Positions 9,988-19,257 of a DNA stretch of 64,000 nucleotides are shown here, piece after piece. Source of the DNA: Nitrobacter vulgaris. GTDB taxonomy: Bacteria; Pseudomonadota; Alphaproteobacteria; Rhizobiales; Xanthobacteraceae. Made by a program: the position numbers and the translations under genes. The DNA lies in the NCBI RefSeq assembly GCF_002028545.1, contig NZ_MWPQ01000040.1, positions 62,001 to 126,000 of the forward strand. Reading direction: 5' to 3'. Within the stretch, counting starts at the first letter, position 1. Every line of letters begins with the position of its first letter. Under the pieces are notes generated by a model. It saw nothing but the letters and a program-made list of their open reading frames with translations. It made no database searches and was not told where the DNA came from.

Positions 9988-10850
9988 GCGCGATTGATGA
10001 CCTTCCGCCGCTGCGCGACGTCATCAAACGTCACGCGTTGTCGGCGCGAAAATCGCTGGGACAGAACTTTCTACTCGATCTGAATCTCACGGCCCGGATC
10101 GCGCGCGCCGCCGGTCCACTCCAGGATGCGACCGTCATCGAGATCGGGCCGGGTCCTGGCGGATTGACGCGGGCGCTGCTTGCGCTCGGCGCGATGCGCG
10201 TCATCGCCATCGAGCGTGACGAACGCGCGCTTGGCGCGCTGGAAGAAATTTCGGCTCGCTATCCCGGCCGCCTCACGATCGTCAACGCGGATGCGACAAG
10301 CTTCGATCCACGACCCCTGCTCGGCACGATGCGCGCAAAGATCGTCGCCAACCTGCCTTACAACATCGCCACCGCGCTTCTGATCCGCTGGCTCAGCATC
10401 GAGCCCTGGCCGCCATGGTATGACGCCATGGTGCTGATGTTTCAGCGCGAGGTCGCCGAACGGATCGTTGCCCGCGAAAACGACGATGCGTATGGCCGCC
10501 TCGCCGTGCTGTCGAACTGGCGCACAGAGACCAAAATTCTGTTCGACATCTCGCCCGCGGCTTTCGTTCCGCAACCCCAGGTCACGTCTTCGGTGGTGCG
10601 GCTGATACCACGCGACAGCCCCGAGCCATGCGACCGCCGGATGCTAGAGCAAGTTGCCGCCGCCGCGTTCGGGCATCGCCGGAAGATGCTACGGCAAAGC
10701 CTGAAATCGTTGCCCGCTGATCCGGCGTCGCTGGCGGCTGCGGCAGGCATCGACCCCACGCGGCGCGCGGAGACGGTTCCAATATCCGGTTTCGTTGCGA
10801 TGGCTCGTGAATTGGCGGACATACACCGCAATAGAACGGATCGGATCTGA
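9984..10850 (+). CDS. rsmA: 16S rRNA dimethyladenosine transferase (KsgA)
   Basis: RsmA dimethylates two adjacent adenosines in the 3'-terminal hairpin of 16S rRNA late in 30S assembly. The 288-residue protein shows GQNFLLD at the N-terminus, the SAM-binding loop [10 protein letters not shown], and the catalytic NLPYNIAT motif near residue 117. Length is normal. Its start overlaps the pdxA stop (ATGA), so it is probably translated by coupling at the end of the lpt operon. Confidence 0.97.
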   Translation: MSAIDDLPPLRDVIKRHALSARKSLGQNFLLDLNLTARIARAAGPLQDATVIEIGPGPGGLTRALLALGAMRVIAIERDERALGALEEISARYPGRLTIVNADATSFDPRPLLGTMRAKIVANLPYNIATALLIRWLSIEPWPPWYDAMVLMFQREVAERIVARENDDAYGRLAVLSNWRTETKILFDISPAAFVPQPQVTSSVVRLIPRDSPEPCDRRMLEQVAAAAFGHRRKMLRQSLKSLPADPASLAAAAGIDPTRRAETVPISGFVAMARELADIHRNRTDRI

Positions 10851-11105
10851 GACGATGTTATGGCGTTGATGCGCCGCAATCGCCGTAAAGTTCGGTGTTG
10901 TTGTGCACATGTTATCTTTATCGCGAAGCCGCGAGACCACGCGCCTACGTTATGGTGGCCGAGCAGGTAAAAAATGTAGGCAGAAGAGAGGTCATTCAGC
11001 CTCAATTACGCCCCGACCATTCCGGATTTACGGCGCAATGCGACCCAAGTCTTTCCTGACTATTAAAGAAAGGCATCGTGAATCTTGTCATGATCGGGGA
11101 TATGC
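10851..11105. other. Intergenic region after rsmA
   Basis: No gene is seen in these 255 bases. A 9-base inverted repeat, CGCCGTAAA at 10881-10889 and TTTACGGCG at 11027-11035, is too widely spaced to be a simple terminator. The promoter of the downstream secreted-protein gene should lie here. Confidence 0.4.
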
Positions 11106-12050
11106 ATGTCAAACCGTTTGGGGAAACGTCTCTCAACCCTTGGGGTAGCTTTGTTCACGGGCGGCATGCTTGCGATCACCGTCCATGGCTCGGCACGCGC
11201 GGACGATACCTGCCTCGTAAAACCGGGCGCGACGACGCCGCGCGGAGGTCACTGGCATTATCGCGTCGAGCCGGGAACGAAGCGTCACTGCTGGTATCTC
11301 GGCGAAGGGCGCGGCAAGACTGCGCTGGAAACCTCAGCAAGGCCGTCGCTGTCTGCCCCCGCGTCGGACAAACGGGCAATGAGGTCTTCCGCACCACCTC
11401 TCCGGCCGTCCATCACAAATGCTCATGCGGAGCTCGATGACGCGACAAGCGCGAACGATCCAGCAGACACCAACTCTCTGCCGTCCACGAGGGATTCTTC
11501 CGACGAACCTGCGCAAAACACGAATATCTCGCAACCGGCCACTACCACACAGTGGCCCGATCCGGCCATCAACGCAGCACCGGTCGCCAATGCGACGCAA
11601 CCGCCGGTACAAGCCGCAGTCACGTCTGGTCCGCAGACGCCGAACGGCCCGCCGGTCTCTGCGGCAACAATCGAGTTTGATACTCAGGCGCGCGGCGAAC
11701 GCAGCGAGCCAAGCCTTGCTTCAGCCGTCGTCAGCGTTCCTGAGGCTGAAATTCAGTCCCACTCGTCATCTATGCTGCTGGGTGGACTCGCTGGCGCGTT
11801 GGCCGTAGCAGGGTTTCTTGGATTTGCAGCTGTCAAGTTCGGGAATCTGAGCAGCCTCTTGCAAGTCCGTCACTCGCGATTGATCGAGGATTTGGTCGAC
11901 CAAGGCTACCCTCCGCCCTGGAAACGACAGGGGCCCGATACGGCACAAACCTCCCGCAGTGACGTGCTGCGCATACGCCAGGACATCGAGGCGCAATCTC
12001 GCGACATCATGGAAATTCTGTCTCGGGCATCACGTGGAGCAACGACGTAG
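11106..12050 (+). CDS. Secreted or anchored protein of unknown function
   Basis: The 314-residue product starts with a signal peptide (cleavage probably after SARA, about residue 32). A short Cys-containing module follows (CLVKPGATTPRGGHWHYR ... KRHCWYLGEG, about 36-70). Then come a long Ser/Thr/Pro/Ala-rich low-complexity spacer (about 75-215), a hydrophobic helix (about 222-245) and a charged tail with RIRQDIEAQSRDIMEIL. It would thus have an exported N-terminal region and an inner-membrane anchor. The N-terminal WHYR...HCWYL module resembles uncharacterised proteins I associate with Bradyrhizobiaceae. No enzymatic motif is seen and its function is unknown. Confidence 0.75.
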   Translation: MSNRLGKRLSTLGVALFTGGMLAITVHGSARADDTCLVKPGATTPRGGHWHYRVEPGTKRHCWYLGEGRGKTALETSARPSLSAPASDKRAMRSSAPPLRPSITNAHAELDDATSANDPADTNSLPSTRDSSDEPAQNTNISQPATTTQWPDPAINAAPVANATQPPVQAAVTSGPQTPNGPPVSAATIEFDTQARGERSEPSLASAVVSVPEAEIQSHSSSMLLGGLAGALAVAGFLGFAAVKFGNLSSLLQVRHSRLIEDLVDQGYPPPWKRQGPDTAQTSRSDVLRIRQDIEAQSRDIMEILSRASRGATT

Positions 12051-12065
12051 CGGCGAATGAAAAGG

Positions 12066-12135
12066 TTTCTAAGCGAACTCATCAAATCAAAGTCACAGCG
12101 CCTCGCTTCGGATGCATCACAGGCGAGGCTCTAAG
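12066..12135 (+). repeat. Intergenic palindromic repeat, degenerate copy G
   Basis: A diverged partial copy with CATCAAATCAAAGTCACAGCG followed by a hairpin (GCCTCGC at 12100-12106 with GCGAGGC at 12123-12129) and the terminal GCTCTA. The last CTA (12131-12133) is the TAG stop codon of gmk on the other strand. The hairpin may act as the gmk terminator. Confidence 0.55.
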
Positions 12136-12790
12136 TCTCAAGTTGCCGCTGCAATTCTCGCACGAACGCCGTCAATCCGGTTCGGCGTTCGCGCTTGAGC
12201 CGTTCAGCCTTCAGAATTGACTGCACCTCAGCAAACGCTTCATCGACATTCTGGTTGATGACGATGTAATCGTACTCGGCCCAGTGGCTGAGTTCATGCG
12301 TGGCGCGGTCCATTCGTTCGCGGATGACATGATCGGCATCTTGGGCACGGGTATGCAGGCGTCGTTCCAGATCAGTGGCGGACGGCGGTAGAATAAAGAC
12401 GCTGACCACGTCGGCCCGTGCCTTCTCGCGCAATTGCTGCGTGCCTTGCCAGTCAATATCGAACAGTACGTCGCGGCCGGACGCCAGCGCTGCATACACT
12501 GGTGCGCGCGGCGTGCCGTAGCGATTGTCGAACACGACGGCCCATTCCAGCAGATCATTGTGCTTGACCATGGCCGCAAAGGTTGCGTCGTCGACGAACT
12601 TGTAGTCACGACCATCGACCTCGCCCGGCCGCATCGGGCGCGTGGTCGCAGAGACCGACAGGCTCAAGCCCTCGACGCGCTCGATCAGCAGCCGCGACAG
12701 CGTGGTTTTTCCGGCACCGGAAGGCGACGATAGCACGAACATCAGGCCGCGCCGCTCGACTCCGTCGAAACCCCGATCGTGAGCAGTCAT
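12131..12790 (-). CDS. gmk: Guanylate kinase
   Basis: Gmk phosphorylates GMP to GDP. The 219-residue protein has the P-loop SSPSGAGKTTLSRLL (about 21-35), the GMP-binding region TTRPMRPGEVDGRDYKFV and a lid with the DIDWQGTQQL motif. An N-terminal extension of about 16 residues precedes the core, as in many alphaproteobacteria. The start lies 3 bases after the yicC stop, so the two genes form an operon. yicC-gmk linkage is widespread. Confidence 0.97.
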   Translation of the reverse strand: MTAHDRGFDGVERRGLMFVLSSPSGAGKTTLSRLLIERVEGLSLSVSATTRPMRPGEVDGRDYKFVDDATFAAMVKHNDLLEWAVVFDNRYGTPRAPVYAALASGRDVLFDIDWQGTQQLREKARADVVSVFILPPSATDLERRLHTRAQDADHVIRERMDRATHELSHWAEYDYIVINQNVDEAFAEVQSILKAERLKRERRTGLTAFVRELQRQLET

Positions 12791-12793
12791 CGA

Positions 12794-13681
12794 TCACTCC
12801 AGATTCTGGACCTGTTCGCGAAACTGTTCGACGGCGTTTTTCAGTTCAAGTCCGACATTGGTCAGTTCGAGATCGTTCGACTTCGAGCAGCAAGTGTTGA
12901 CTTCCCTGTTGAATTCCTGCGCAAGAAAATCAAGCTTTCGTCCGATCGGCCCGCCCCTGCCGATCAACTCGCGCGTCTGCGAAATATGCGAGGCAATGCG
13001 ATCCAATTCCTCGCGGATATCGGCCTTCGTAGCGATCAAGATCGCTTCCTGATGGAGTCGATCCTGATCGAAGCGGTCCGATGTGTCGAGCAATGCGGTA
13101 ATCTGCTCGGCAAGTCGCGCCTTCACTGCGCCCGGTTGACGGCCAGGGGCGGCCTCTGCCCTGCGCGCGAGACGCTCGATCTCATCCATGCGCTGCATCA
13201 GTACGCCGCCAAGCGTAGCTCCTTCACGCTCGCGCATATCCACTAGGCTGCGCAGCGCCTGCTCGAAGGTTTCAGCGACGGCGGTCTTTGCTGCGAGTTC
13301 CTCGGCATCGTCGAGCTCCGGTTCAACGACCTCCATAACACCCTTTATCGATAGCAAACCGTCAATGCTCGGCGCGAGCACGTCGATTTTGCCACACAAA
13401 TCGCGCGCGACCTTCAGGAGAGATGCCAGAACCTGTTCATTGACGCGAACAAGGGGAACCGCGTTGCTGCGCTTCACCGTTAGATTGGCGTAGACCGTTC
13501 CGCGTGACAACACTTGTGCTGCGCGCTTCCTTATCGTCGCTTCTATATCGTCCCAACCGGTCGGTAGCCGCGTCCGAAGGTCGAACCCTTTGGCGTTCAC
13601 GGATTTTAACTCCCATTCGAACGCATACGGCCCACTGGCGCCGTGGCTTCTTGCAAAGCCGGTCATGCTCGACAACGCCAT
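12794..13681 (-). CDS. yicC: YicC family endoribonuclease-like protein
   Basis: The 295-residue protein begins MALSSMTGFARSHG, the family hallmark, and ends with the conserved EVNTCCSKSNDLELTNVGLELKNAVEQFREQVQNLE segment. E. coli YicC is reported to act as an RNase or in sRNA turnover; that role is knowledge of the family, not visible here. The start at 13681 is preferred over a 7-codon extension to 13702 because the conserved N-terminus begins there. It lies directly upstream of gmk. Confidence 0.9.
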   Translation of the reverse strand: MALSSMTGFARSHGASGPYAFEWELKSVNAKGFDLRTRLPTGWDDIEATIRKRAAQVLSRGTVYANLTVKRSNAVPLVRVNEQVLASLLKVARDLCGKIDVLAPSIDGLLSIKGVMEVVEPELDDAEELAAKTAVAETFEQALRSLVDMREREGATLGGVLMQRMDEIERLARRAEAAPGRQPGAVKARLAEQITALLDTSDRFDQDRLHQEAILIATKADIREELDRIASHISQTRELIGRGGPIGRKLDFLAQEFNREVNTCCSKSNDLELTNVGLELKNAVEQFREQVQNLE

Positions 13682-13763
13682 CGCGTGGTTTCTCCGAAGC
13701 ACCCAGATGTGAGATTCGTTTAACGGATCGTCCCGACGTTAGAGAATTTTGTGGCCGAGTGAA

Positions 13764-13845
13764 ATCCGCTTTTGATGGAATCAGAATCGAAGTTCTGCGC
13801 TTTTGGTTGATGCGTTTTCACGCGAACATGGAAACCGGTTTCGGA
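13764..13845 (-). repeat. Intergenic palindromic repeat, copy B (inverted, diverged)
   Basis: Read on the minus strand this has ACCGGTTTCC...TTCGCGTGAAAACGCATCAACCAAAAGCGCAGA and then TTCTGATTCCATC, the same order of blocks as the other copies with scattered changes. It fills part of the 272-base gap between mltG and yicC. No gene is seen in that gap. Confidence 0.6.
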
Positions 13846-13953
13846 TAAGATGATGCGCGATCAAAAGGTGAATCAGACACCAAGCCGAATGCCGACGGCG
13901 GTCTGATTCGATCCCTGTTGCTGAATGATGTGCTGCGAAGGCTCTACAGCGCC

Positions 13954-15165
13954 TTACCGGTTTGGCCGGGTTCGCGCCCGCGGGGCGGGCTTCGGGGCAG
14001 GCTCGTCCTGTGTGGTGCCGGTTTCTGTTGTGGTGGGCGCGACAGCCGGCGCCGGCTCGTCCAGCGGCTCAACCGCATCGTTTTGAATCTGCTTTTCCAT
14101 GGTCCGCAACCGAGCGACGTTCTTCTGGTGCTGCTCGTAAGTCTCGGTGAAGCTGTGCCCCCCGTTTCCATCGGCAACGAAGAATAAATCGCGGGTTCGC
14201 GCTGGATTTGCCGCTGCTTCGAGCGAAGCTCGGCCGGGGTTCGCGATCGGTCCCGGCGGCAACCCTTCAATCACGTAGGTGTTGTATGGAGACGCTTGCA
14301 TAATTTCGCTGCGTTTGATCGGCCGCCCCAGCGTCCCCTTGCCTCCGACCAGACCATAAATGATCGTTGGGTCGGACTGCAGTTTCATTTTCTGTTTCAG
14401 ACGGTTGGCGAACACGGCCGCGACCCGGCTGCGTTCATCCGCCTTGCCTGTTTCCTTTTCAATGATAGATGCCAGCGTAACGAGTTGATCAGATGTTTTG
14501 ACGGGCACATCTGAGGCACGACGCTCCCAGATTTCTGCGAGCACGCGCTTCTGAGCTTGTTGCAAGCGCTGGATCACTTGCTCTCGGCTGGTGCCTCGCG
14601 GAAACTTGTACGTCTCGGGCAGCAATGTGCCCTCGCGTGGAATCTCTCGAACGGTCCCTGAGAAAATCTCATTCTCCGAAAGCCGTTCTATAATCTGTTC
14701 GGAAGTCAGGCCTTCTGGAATAGTCACGGGATGCTGCACCACCTTGCCTTCGACAATAGTGCCGATGACTTCGCGCAGACTGGCTTGCTTCTGGAACGCA
14801 TATTCTCCTGGCTTCAGATCCGCGCGCGCCTTCAAGGCAAATACGCTTCCGATAAACGCCCAGCGATTGTCGTCGATCACACCTTCGCGCTGAAGAATTT
14901 CGGCAATGTCGTTCATTCCGGCGCGGGCCGGAATGTTGACGATCTTTTCATCCTGTAGCGGCCCCGGCGCTTCGATCTTCTGCTTGCCGTAGAAAAAAAC
15001 GCCGCCGGCACCAAGCATCCCGATCAACAAAACCGTAATGATCGCGTTGCCCGCAACCACTAGCGGGCTTCGCGCGCGGGCAGAACGCTTCGGTGGCGGG
15101 GGTACCTGTTCGGGTTCAAGCGCGGCGCGCGGACTGCGCGGAGAGATGGGCGGCCTTTCAGTCAT
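13954..15165 (-). CDS. mltG: Endolytic murein transglycosylase MltG
   Basis: MltG cuts nascent glycan strands at the inner membrane and helps end peptidoglycan elongation. The 403-residue protein has a proline-rich basic cytoplasmic start, one membrane helix (about 36-62), a LysM-like region, and the YceG catalytic domain with the active glutamate in ASIIEKETGKADERSRVAAVF. The SDPTIIYGL segment is also present. The C-terminal 45 residues are Pro/Thr-rich and basic and look disordered. It follows fabF in the same direction after a 127-base gap; fab-mltG linkage is common in alphaproteobacteria. Confidence 0.95.
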   Translation of the reverse strand: MTERPPISPRSPRAALEPEQVPPPPKRSARARSPLVVAGNAIITVLLIGMLGAGGVFFYGKQKIEAPGPLQDEKIVNIPARAGMNDIAEILQREGVIDDNRWAFIGSVFALKARADLKPGEYAFQKQASLREVIGTIVEGKVVQHPVTIPEGLTSEQIIERLSENEIFSGTVREIPREGTLLPETYKFPRGTSREQVIQRLQQAQKRVLAEIWERRASDVPVKTSDQLVTLASIIEKETGKADERSRVAAVFANRLKQKMKLQSDPTIIYGLVGGKGTLGRPIKRSEIMQASPYNTYVIEGLPPGPIANPGRASLEAAANPARTRDLFFVADGNGGHSFTETYEQHQKNVARLRTMEKQIQNDAVEPLDEPAPAVAPTTTETGTTQDEPAPKPAPRARTRPNR

Positions 15166-15292
15166 CGATGCAACATAAATCCTGTCGGTTTAATCGCGGC
15201 CGGCGAATTCCCTGCCCCGGCCAACAGCATGCGGCCGTCTCTAGGATTTATCATCGAATGCGGCGAAACAGTGGATTTGCGTCCATCACACG

Positions 15293-16558
15293 TTAATTGG
15301 CGAGGCGCCGCATGATAATTGATGCGTTGGTCCCGCCGAACCCGAACGAATTCGACAGTACGACGTTGATTTCCCGCTGACGCGCCTTGTGTGGGACGAG
15401 ATCGATCGCTGTTTCCACCGAAGGATTATCGAGATTGATCGTTGGCGGGGCGATGTTGTCGCGAATCGCAAGGATGCTGAAAATAGCTTCGACTGCGCCC
15501 GCGGCACCCAGCAGATGGCCAATAGAGGATTTTGTGGAGGACATCGACGTGCTTGACGCGGCGTTACCCAGCAATCTTTCAACAGCCTTCAGTTCGATTT
15601 CATCGCCGACCTGGGTCGATGTACCGTGGGCGTTGATATAGTCGATATCCGATGGAAATATGCCAGCGCGCTTCATGGCAGCGGTCATGCTCCGAAACGC
15701 GCCGTCGCCGTCCGGGGACGGTGACGTGATGTGATAGGCATCCCCCGACAGGCCGTATCCCGTAATTTCGGCATAAATTCTCGCGCCGCGCTGCCGTGCA
15801 TGCTCGTACTCCTCGAGCACAACGACACCAGCACCTTCTCCCATGACGAAGCCGTCGCGATTGTTGTCGTAAGGACGCGATGCCTTTTGCGGCGTGTCGT
15901 TGAAGCCGGTGGACAGCGTCCGCGCGGCGCAGAAGCCTGCCATGCCGATGCGGCAGATCGGCGATTCCGCGCCGCCAGCCACCATGACATCGGCGTCGCC
16001 GAGTGCGATCAGGCGGCTCGCATCGCCGATTGCATGCGCGCCTGTCGAGCAGGCTGTCACCACAGCATGGTTCGGTCCCTTGAGCCCGTGTTCGATCGAC
16101 ACGTATCCCGAAGCAAGGTTGATCAGGCGTCCCGGAATGAAGAATGGCGACACCTTGCGGGCTCCCCTCTCCTTCATGAGGACCGCAGTGTCGGCGATAC
16201 CCGAAAGGCCGCCGATTCCGGAACCAATCAGGGTGCCGGTCGCGCAACGATCCTCGTCGGTTGAAGGATGCCAATCCGCATCGTCGAGCGCCTGTCTGGC
16301 GGCGCTCATCGCGAAGATAATAAAATCGTCGACCTTGCGCTGGTCCTTCGGCTCCATCCACAGGTCAGGATTGAAGGTTCCGTCAGTACCGTCGCCACGT
16401 GGAACGACGCAGGCGATTCGGCACGGCAAGTCGGTAACGTCGAACGTCTCGATCTGCTTCGCGCCGCTCATGCCGTCGAGTATGCGCTTCCAGGTCGGTT
16501 CGACTCCGCAGCCAAGCGGCGACACCATGCCAAGTCCGGTGACGACGACGCGCCTCAT
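15293..16558 (-). CDS. fabF: 3-oxoacyl-ACP synthase II
   Basis: FabF condenses malonyl-ACP with acyl-ACP in chain elongation. The 421-residue protein begins MRRVVVTGLGMVSPLG. It shows the active-site cysteine in VVTACSTGAHAI, then the histidines in NAHGTSTQVGDEIE and IGHLLGAAGAVEA (Cys-His-His triad). The start at 16558 is chosen because the conserved sequence begins there and GGAG lies at proper distance. It lies after acpP, with 95 bases between. Confidence 0.97.
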   Translation of the reverse strand: MRRVVVTGLGMVSPLGCGVEPTWKRILDGMSGAKQIETFDVTDLPCRIACVVPRGDGTDGTFNPDLWMEPKDQRKVDDFIIFAMSAARQALDDADWHPSTDEDRCATGTLIGSGIGGLSGIADTAVLMKERGARKVSPFFIPGRLINLASGYVSIEHGLKGPNHAVVTACSTGAHAIGDASRLIALGDADVMVAGGAESPICRIGMAGFCAARTLSTGFNDTPQKASRPYDNNRDGFVMGEGAGVVVLEEYEHARQRGARIYAEITGYGLSGDAYHITSPSPDGDGAFRSMTAAMKRAGIFPSDIDYINAHGTSTQVGDEIELKAVERLLGNAASSTSMSSTKSSIGHLLGAAGAVEAIFSILAIRDNIAPPTINLDNPSVETAIDLVPHKARQREINVVLSNSFGFGGTNASIIMRRLAN

Positions 16559-16653
16559 CTGGAAAACTCCAGCTTCCTTACAAATCATAAGGAAAAGCCG
16601 GTGGGCCGTTCGAACACGACCCGTCCGGCTTCATGTAAGATCGCGGAAGAGCG

Positions 16654-16893
16654 TCAGCTTTTCGCGTTCTTCTCGAGAAACTTTGTGGCATCGCCGACGG
16701 TCAGGATCGTCTCCGCCGCGTCATCGGGAATCTCACAGCCAAATTCTTCCTCGAAGGCCATCACGAGCTCGACCGTATCGAGACTGTCTGCGCCAAGATC
16801 GTCAATGAAGCTGGCACTCTCGACGACTTTCTCGGGCTCTACGCCAAGGTGCTCGACCACGATCTTCTTAACCCGCTCGCCAATCTCGCTCAT
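16654..16893 (-). CDS. acpP: Acyl carrier protein
   Basis: A 79-residue acidic protein beginning [17 protein letters not shown]. The phosphopantetheine attachment serine is in [14 protein letters not shown] (Ser about 37). It carries growing acyl chains for the Fab enzymes, and may also donate them to lipid A synthesis. ATG at 16893 is preferred; another ATG is immediately upstream. A longer frame to 16941 lacks conservation. It sits between fabG and fabF in the usual order. Confidence 0.98.
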   Translation of the reverse strand: MSEIGERVKKIVVEHLGVEPEKVVESASFIDDLGADSLDTVELVMAFEEEFGCEIPDDAAETILTVGDATKFLEKNAKS

Positions 16894-17168
16894 CATTAAA
16901 CCTCGCGCTTGTTCAATTGGACCCGACCGCAAACGAGCCATCGTGGAGCATTAAACTAGCTAATTCCTGTCGCTATTTGCAGTCGTGTAGGATTTCGGTC
17001 TTTTCCGCCTTGTGCGGGTGCGGACCGGCAAACGACGGCAGCCGCCACACCGCCAATATACAGGGTTTCAAATTCCTGCAATGGCGTTCTTTGCCCACCC
17101 GTTCTTGGTCCGGTTATCACACATCGAAAGCCTTGACCACAAGCCCCGGTAGACGGGCTAAAAGCGCC
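16894..17168. other. Intergenic region fabG-acpP
   Basis: No gene is seen in these 275 bases. The gap between fabG and acpP is long for an operon, so acpP probably has its own promoter here. No clear hairpin with a T-tract was found. Confidence 0.4.
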
Positions 17169-17906
17169 TCAAATCATTGCCATTCCGCCATTGACATGAA
17201 TCGTCTGCCCCGTCACGTAGGCCGCTTCGTTCGAACTCAGATAGACCGCCGCCGCCGCAATATCTTCCGGCGTTCCGAGGCGGGCCGCGGGGACTTTCGT
17301 CAGAATCGTCTCTCGCTGTTTCTCGCTCAGCGCGTCGGTCATCGCTGTTGCGATAAATCCGGGTGCAATGCAATTGGCTGTCACCCCGCGCTTCGCGTAT
17401 TCCGCGCCTAGCGTTTTGATCATGCCGATCAGTCCGGCTTTCGATGCGGTGTAATTCCCCTGCCCCGGATTTCCGGTGACGCCGACCACCGAGGTGATCG
17501 CGATGATGCGGCCGAAGCGTTTGCGCATCATCAGTTTTGTCGCCGCGCGCGCCAGGCGGAATGTCGCTGTCAGATTGATCCTGATCACATCATCCCAATC
17601 CTCGTCGCGCAATTGCACAAACAGGTTGTCCCGTGTGACGCCCGCATTGGCGACGAGAATATCGACGCGTCCCATCGCCTTCTCGGCATCCGGCACCAAT
17701 GCTTCGACCTCCGCCGCATCCGATAGATTGCAGGGCAGCACATGAACGCGCTTGCCAAGCGTACCCGCCAGCGCCTCCAGCACCTCCCGACGAGTACCGG
17801 AAATGGCAACCGTCGCTCCTTGCGCATGGAGCGCCTTCGCAATGGCGCCGCCGATACCGCCGGTTGCGCCTGTCACAAGCGCGGTCCTATCGGTCAAGTC
17901 GAACAT
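17169..17906 (-). CDS. fabG: 3-oxoacyl-ACP reductase
   Basis: FabG reduces 3-oxoacyl-ACP with NADPH. The 245-residue short-chain dehydrogenase shows the cofactor loop TGATGGIGGAIA (about 12-23), NAGVTRDNL, and the catalytic YTASK (Tyr about 152). It ends in the conserved YVTGQTIHVNGGMAMI. ATG at 17906 has a strong ribosome site (AAGGAGGA on the minus strand); the upstream in-frame extension overlaps the fabD region and is rejected. It is 19 bases downstream of fabD. Confidence 0.97.
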   Translation of the reverse strand: MFDLTDRTALVTGATGGIGGAIAKALHAQGATVAISGTRREVLEALAGTLGKRVHVLPCNLSDAAEVEALVPDAEKAMGRVDILVANAGVTRDNLFVQLRDEDWDDVIRINLTATFRLARAATKLMMRKRFGRIIAITSVVGVTGNPGQGNYTASKAGLIGMIKTLGAEYAKRGVTANCIAPGFIATAMTDALSEKQRETILTKVPAARLGTPEDIAAAAVYLSSNEAAYVTGQTIHVNGGMAMI

Positions 17907-17925
17907 CGCTCCTCCTTTGTCTTGT

Positions 17926-18885
17926 TTAAGCCGAGCGGGCGGCTGCCAGCGCTTCCCTGGCCGACGCGATATCGTTCGGTCCGCCGACGGCCACGCCGAT
18001 GGCGCCATCCGCTATGCGCTTGACGAGCCCGCTCAGAACCTTGCCGGCTCCGATCTCGAAAAAGCGCGTCACCCCGTGTTCGGCCATATAGGCGACCGAC
18101 TCGCGCCAGCGGACGGTTCCTGTCACCTGCTCGATCAGCCGCCGGCGGATTTCGTCAGGGTTCGTGATCGGGGCGGCCAGTACGTTGGAAATGACTGGCA
18201 CCGCCGGCGTGCTGATCGCCACGTCAGCTAGTGCCTTCGCCATCGCGTCGGCCGCGGGTTGCATCAGCCTGCAATGAAACGGCGCCGACACCGGCAGCAG
18301 CATCGCGCGCTTCGCGCCTTTGGTCTTCGCGATCTCGACTGCCCGATGAACCGCCTCCTTGTCGCCGGACACGACAACCTGTCCGCCACCATTGTCGTTC
18401 GCGGCCTGGCAGACCTGACCCTGCGCGGCTTCGTCGGCAACGGCGACCGCGGCTTCATAATCAAGGCCCAATAGCGCCGCCATAGCGCCAGCACCGACCG
18501 GAACCGCCTTCTGCATGGCGAGGCCACGCGTCCGCAGCAGCCGTGCTGTATCCGCGATGCTCAGGCTGCCCGCGGCCGCCAGCGCGGAATATTCTCCGAG
18601 CGAATGTCCGGCCACGAAGGCGGCATCCCGTGCCACCGAAAATCCGGCCTCGGCTTCGAGTACGCGGAGAGTGGCAATAGAGACTGCCATCAAGGCCGGC
18701 TGGGCATTCTCGGTCAATTGCAGGGTTTCAGCAGGCCCATCCCAGATGGTGGCGGTCAGCTTTTCGCCGAGGGCCGCATCCACCTCGTCAAAAACAGCTT
18801 TTGCGACGTGAAAAGCCTCGGCCAGCGCCTTGCCCATACCTACGGTCTGGGAACCCTGCCCCGGAAAAGTGAATGCCGCGGTCAT
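17926..18885 (-). CDS. fabD: Malonyl-CoA:ACP transacylase
   Basis: FabD moves malonyl groups from CoA to ACP. The 319-residue protein starts TAAFTFPGQGSQTVGMGKALAE and has the nucleophile motif GHSLGEYSALAAAG (Ser near 93). The catalytic histidine is in PVSAPFHCRLMQPA. It is first in the minus-strand fabD-fabG-acpP-fabF-mltG series. Confidence 0.97.
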   Translation of the reverse strand: MTAAFTFPGQGSQTVGMGKALAEAFHVAKAVFDEVDAALGEKLTATIWDGPAETLQLTENAQPALMAVSIATLRVLEAEAGFSVARDAAFVAGHSLGEYSALAAAGSLSIADTARLLRTRGLAMQKAVPVGAGAMAALLGLDYEAAVAVADEAAQGQVCQAANDNGGGQVVVSGDKEAVHRAVEIAKTKGAKRAMLLPVSAPFHCRLMQPAADAMAKALADVAISTPAVPVISNVLAAPITNPDEIRRRLIEQVTGTVRWRESVAYMAEHGVTRFFEIGAGKVLSGLVKRIADGAIGVAVGGPNDIASAREALAAARSA

Positions 18886-19257
18886 ACGCTCGCCCCTTGA
18901 AACCCCGGGCGGAGAGACACCGCGGGCCGAATGATGTCAAGACAGGTGGTTGCAAGGCTCATCAACTGCTTGCGGCGGTCTCTGAGCTTCGTGGTTTGAT
19001 GGCTTAGACCGCGAGCCGGCGACGCCGTTATCTCTTGCAACCGGCCCGAATATCCGTATAACCCGCGCCATCCGCAGATCCCGGCCGGGAGCTGAACGGA
19101 CGGTCTCAGCAATTTCACCTGTCAGGCGATATTGATGCGGCAGGGCCCATCGGCCCGTCGTCCCGTGCTTCCGCCTTCTGAGCTTATCCCGAGTCCTTTC
19201 CCAAGGTCTCGAAGGGCTTGCCGCCGGGGTCCGCGCCAACTTGAGGAAAGGACATCC
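18886..19257. promoter_or_regulatory. Divergent region fabD/rpsF, with the rpsF leader
   Basis: This 372-base gap holds the promoters of two divergent operons. The bases before rpsF end in GAGGAAAGGAC, a strong ribosome site for the ATG at 19258. The GC-rich stretch at about 19215-19240 with a CCGCCGGGG core could form the S6:S18-binding leader structure known before rpsF in many bacteria. I cannot verify that fold. No gene is seen. Confidence 0.4.

Noticed and set aside
10881-11035. 9-bp inverted repeat (CGCCGTAAA / TTTACGGCG) after rsmA
   Set aside because: The arms are about 140 bases apart and may be a chance match; no element lies between them.
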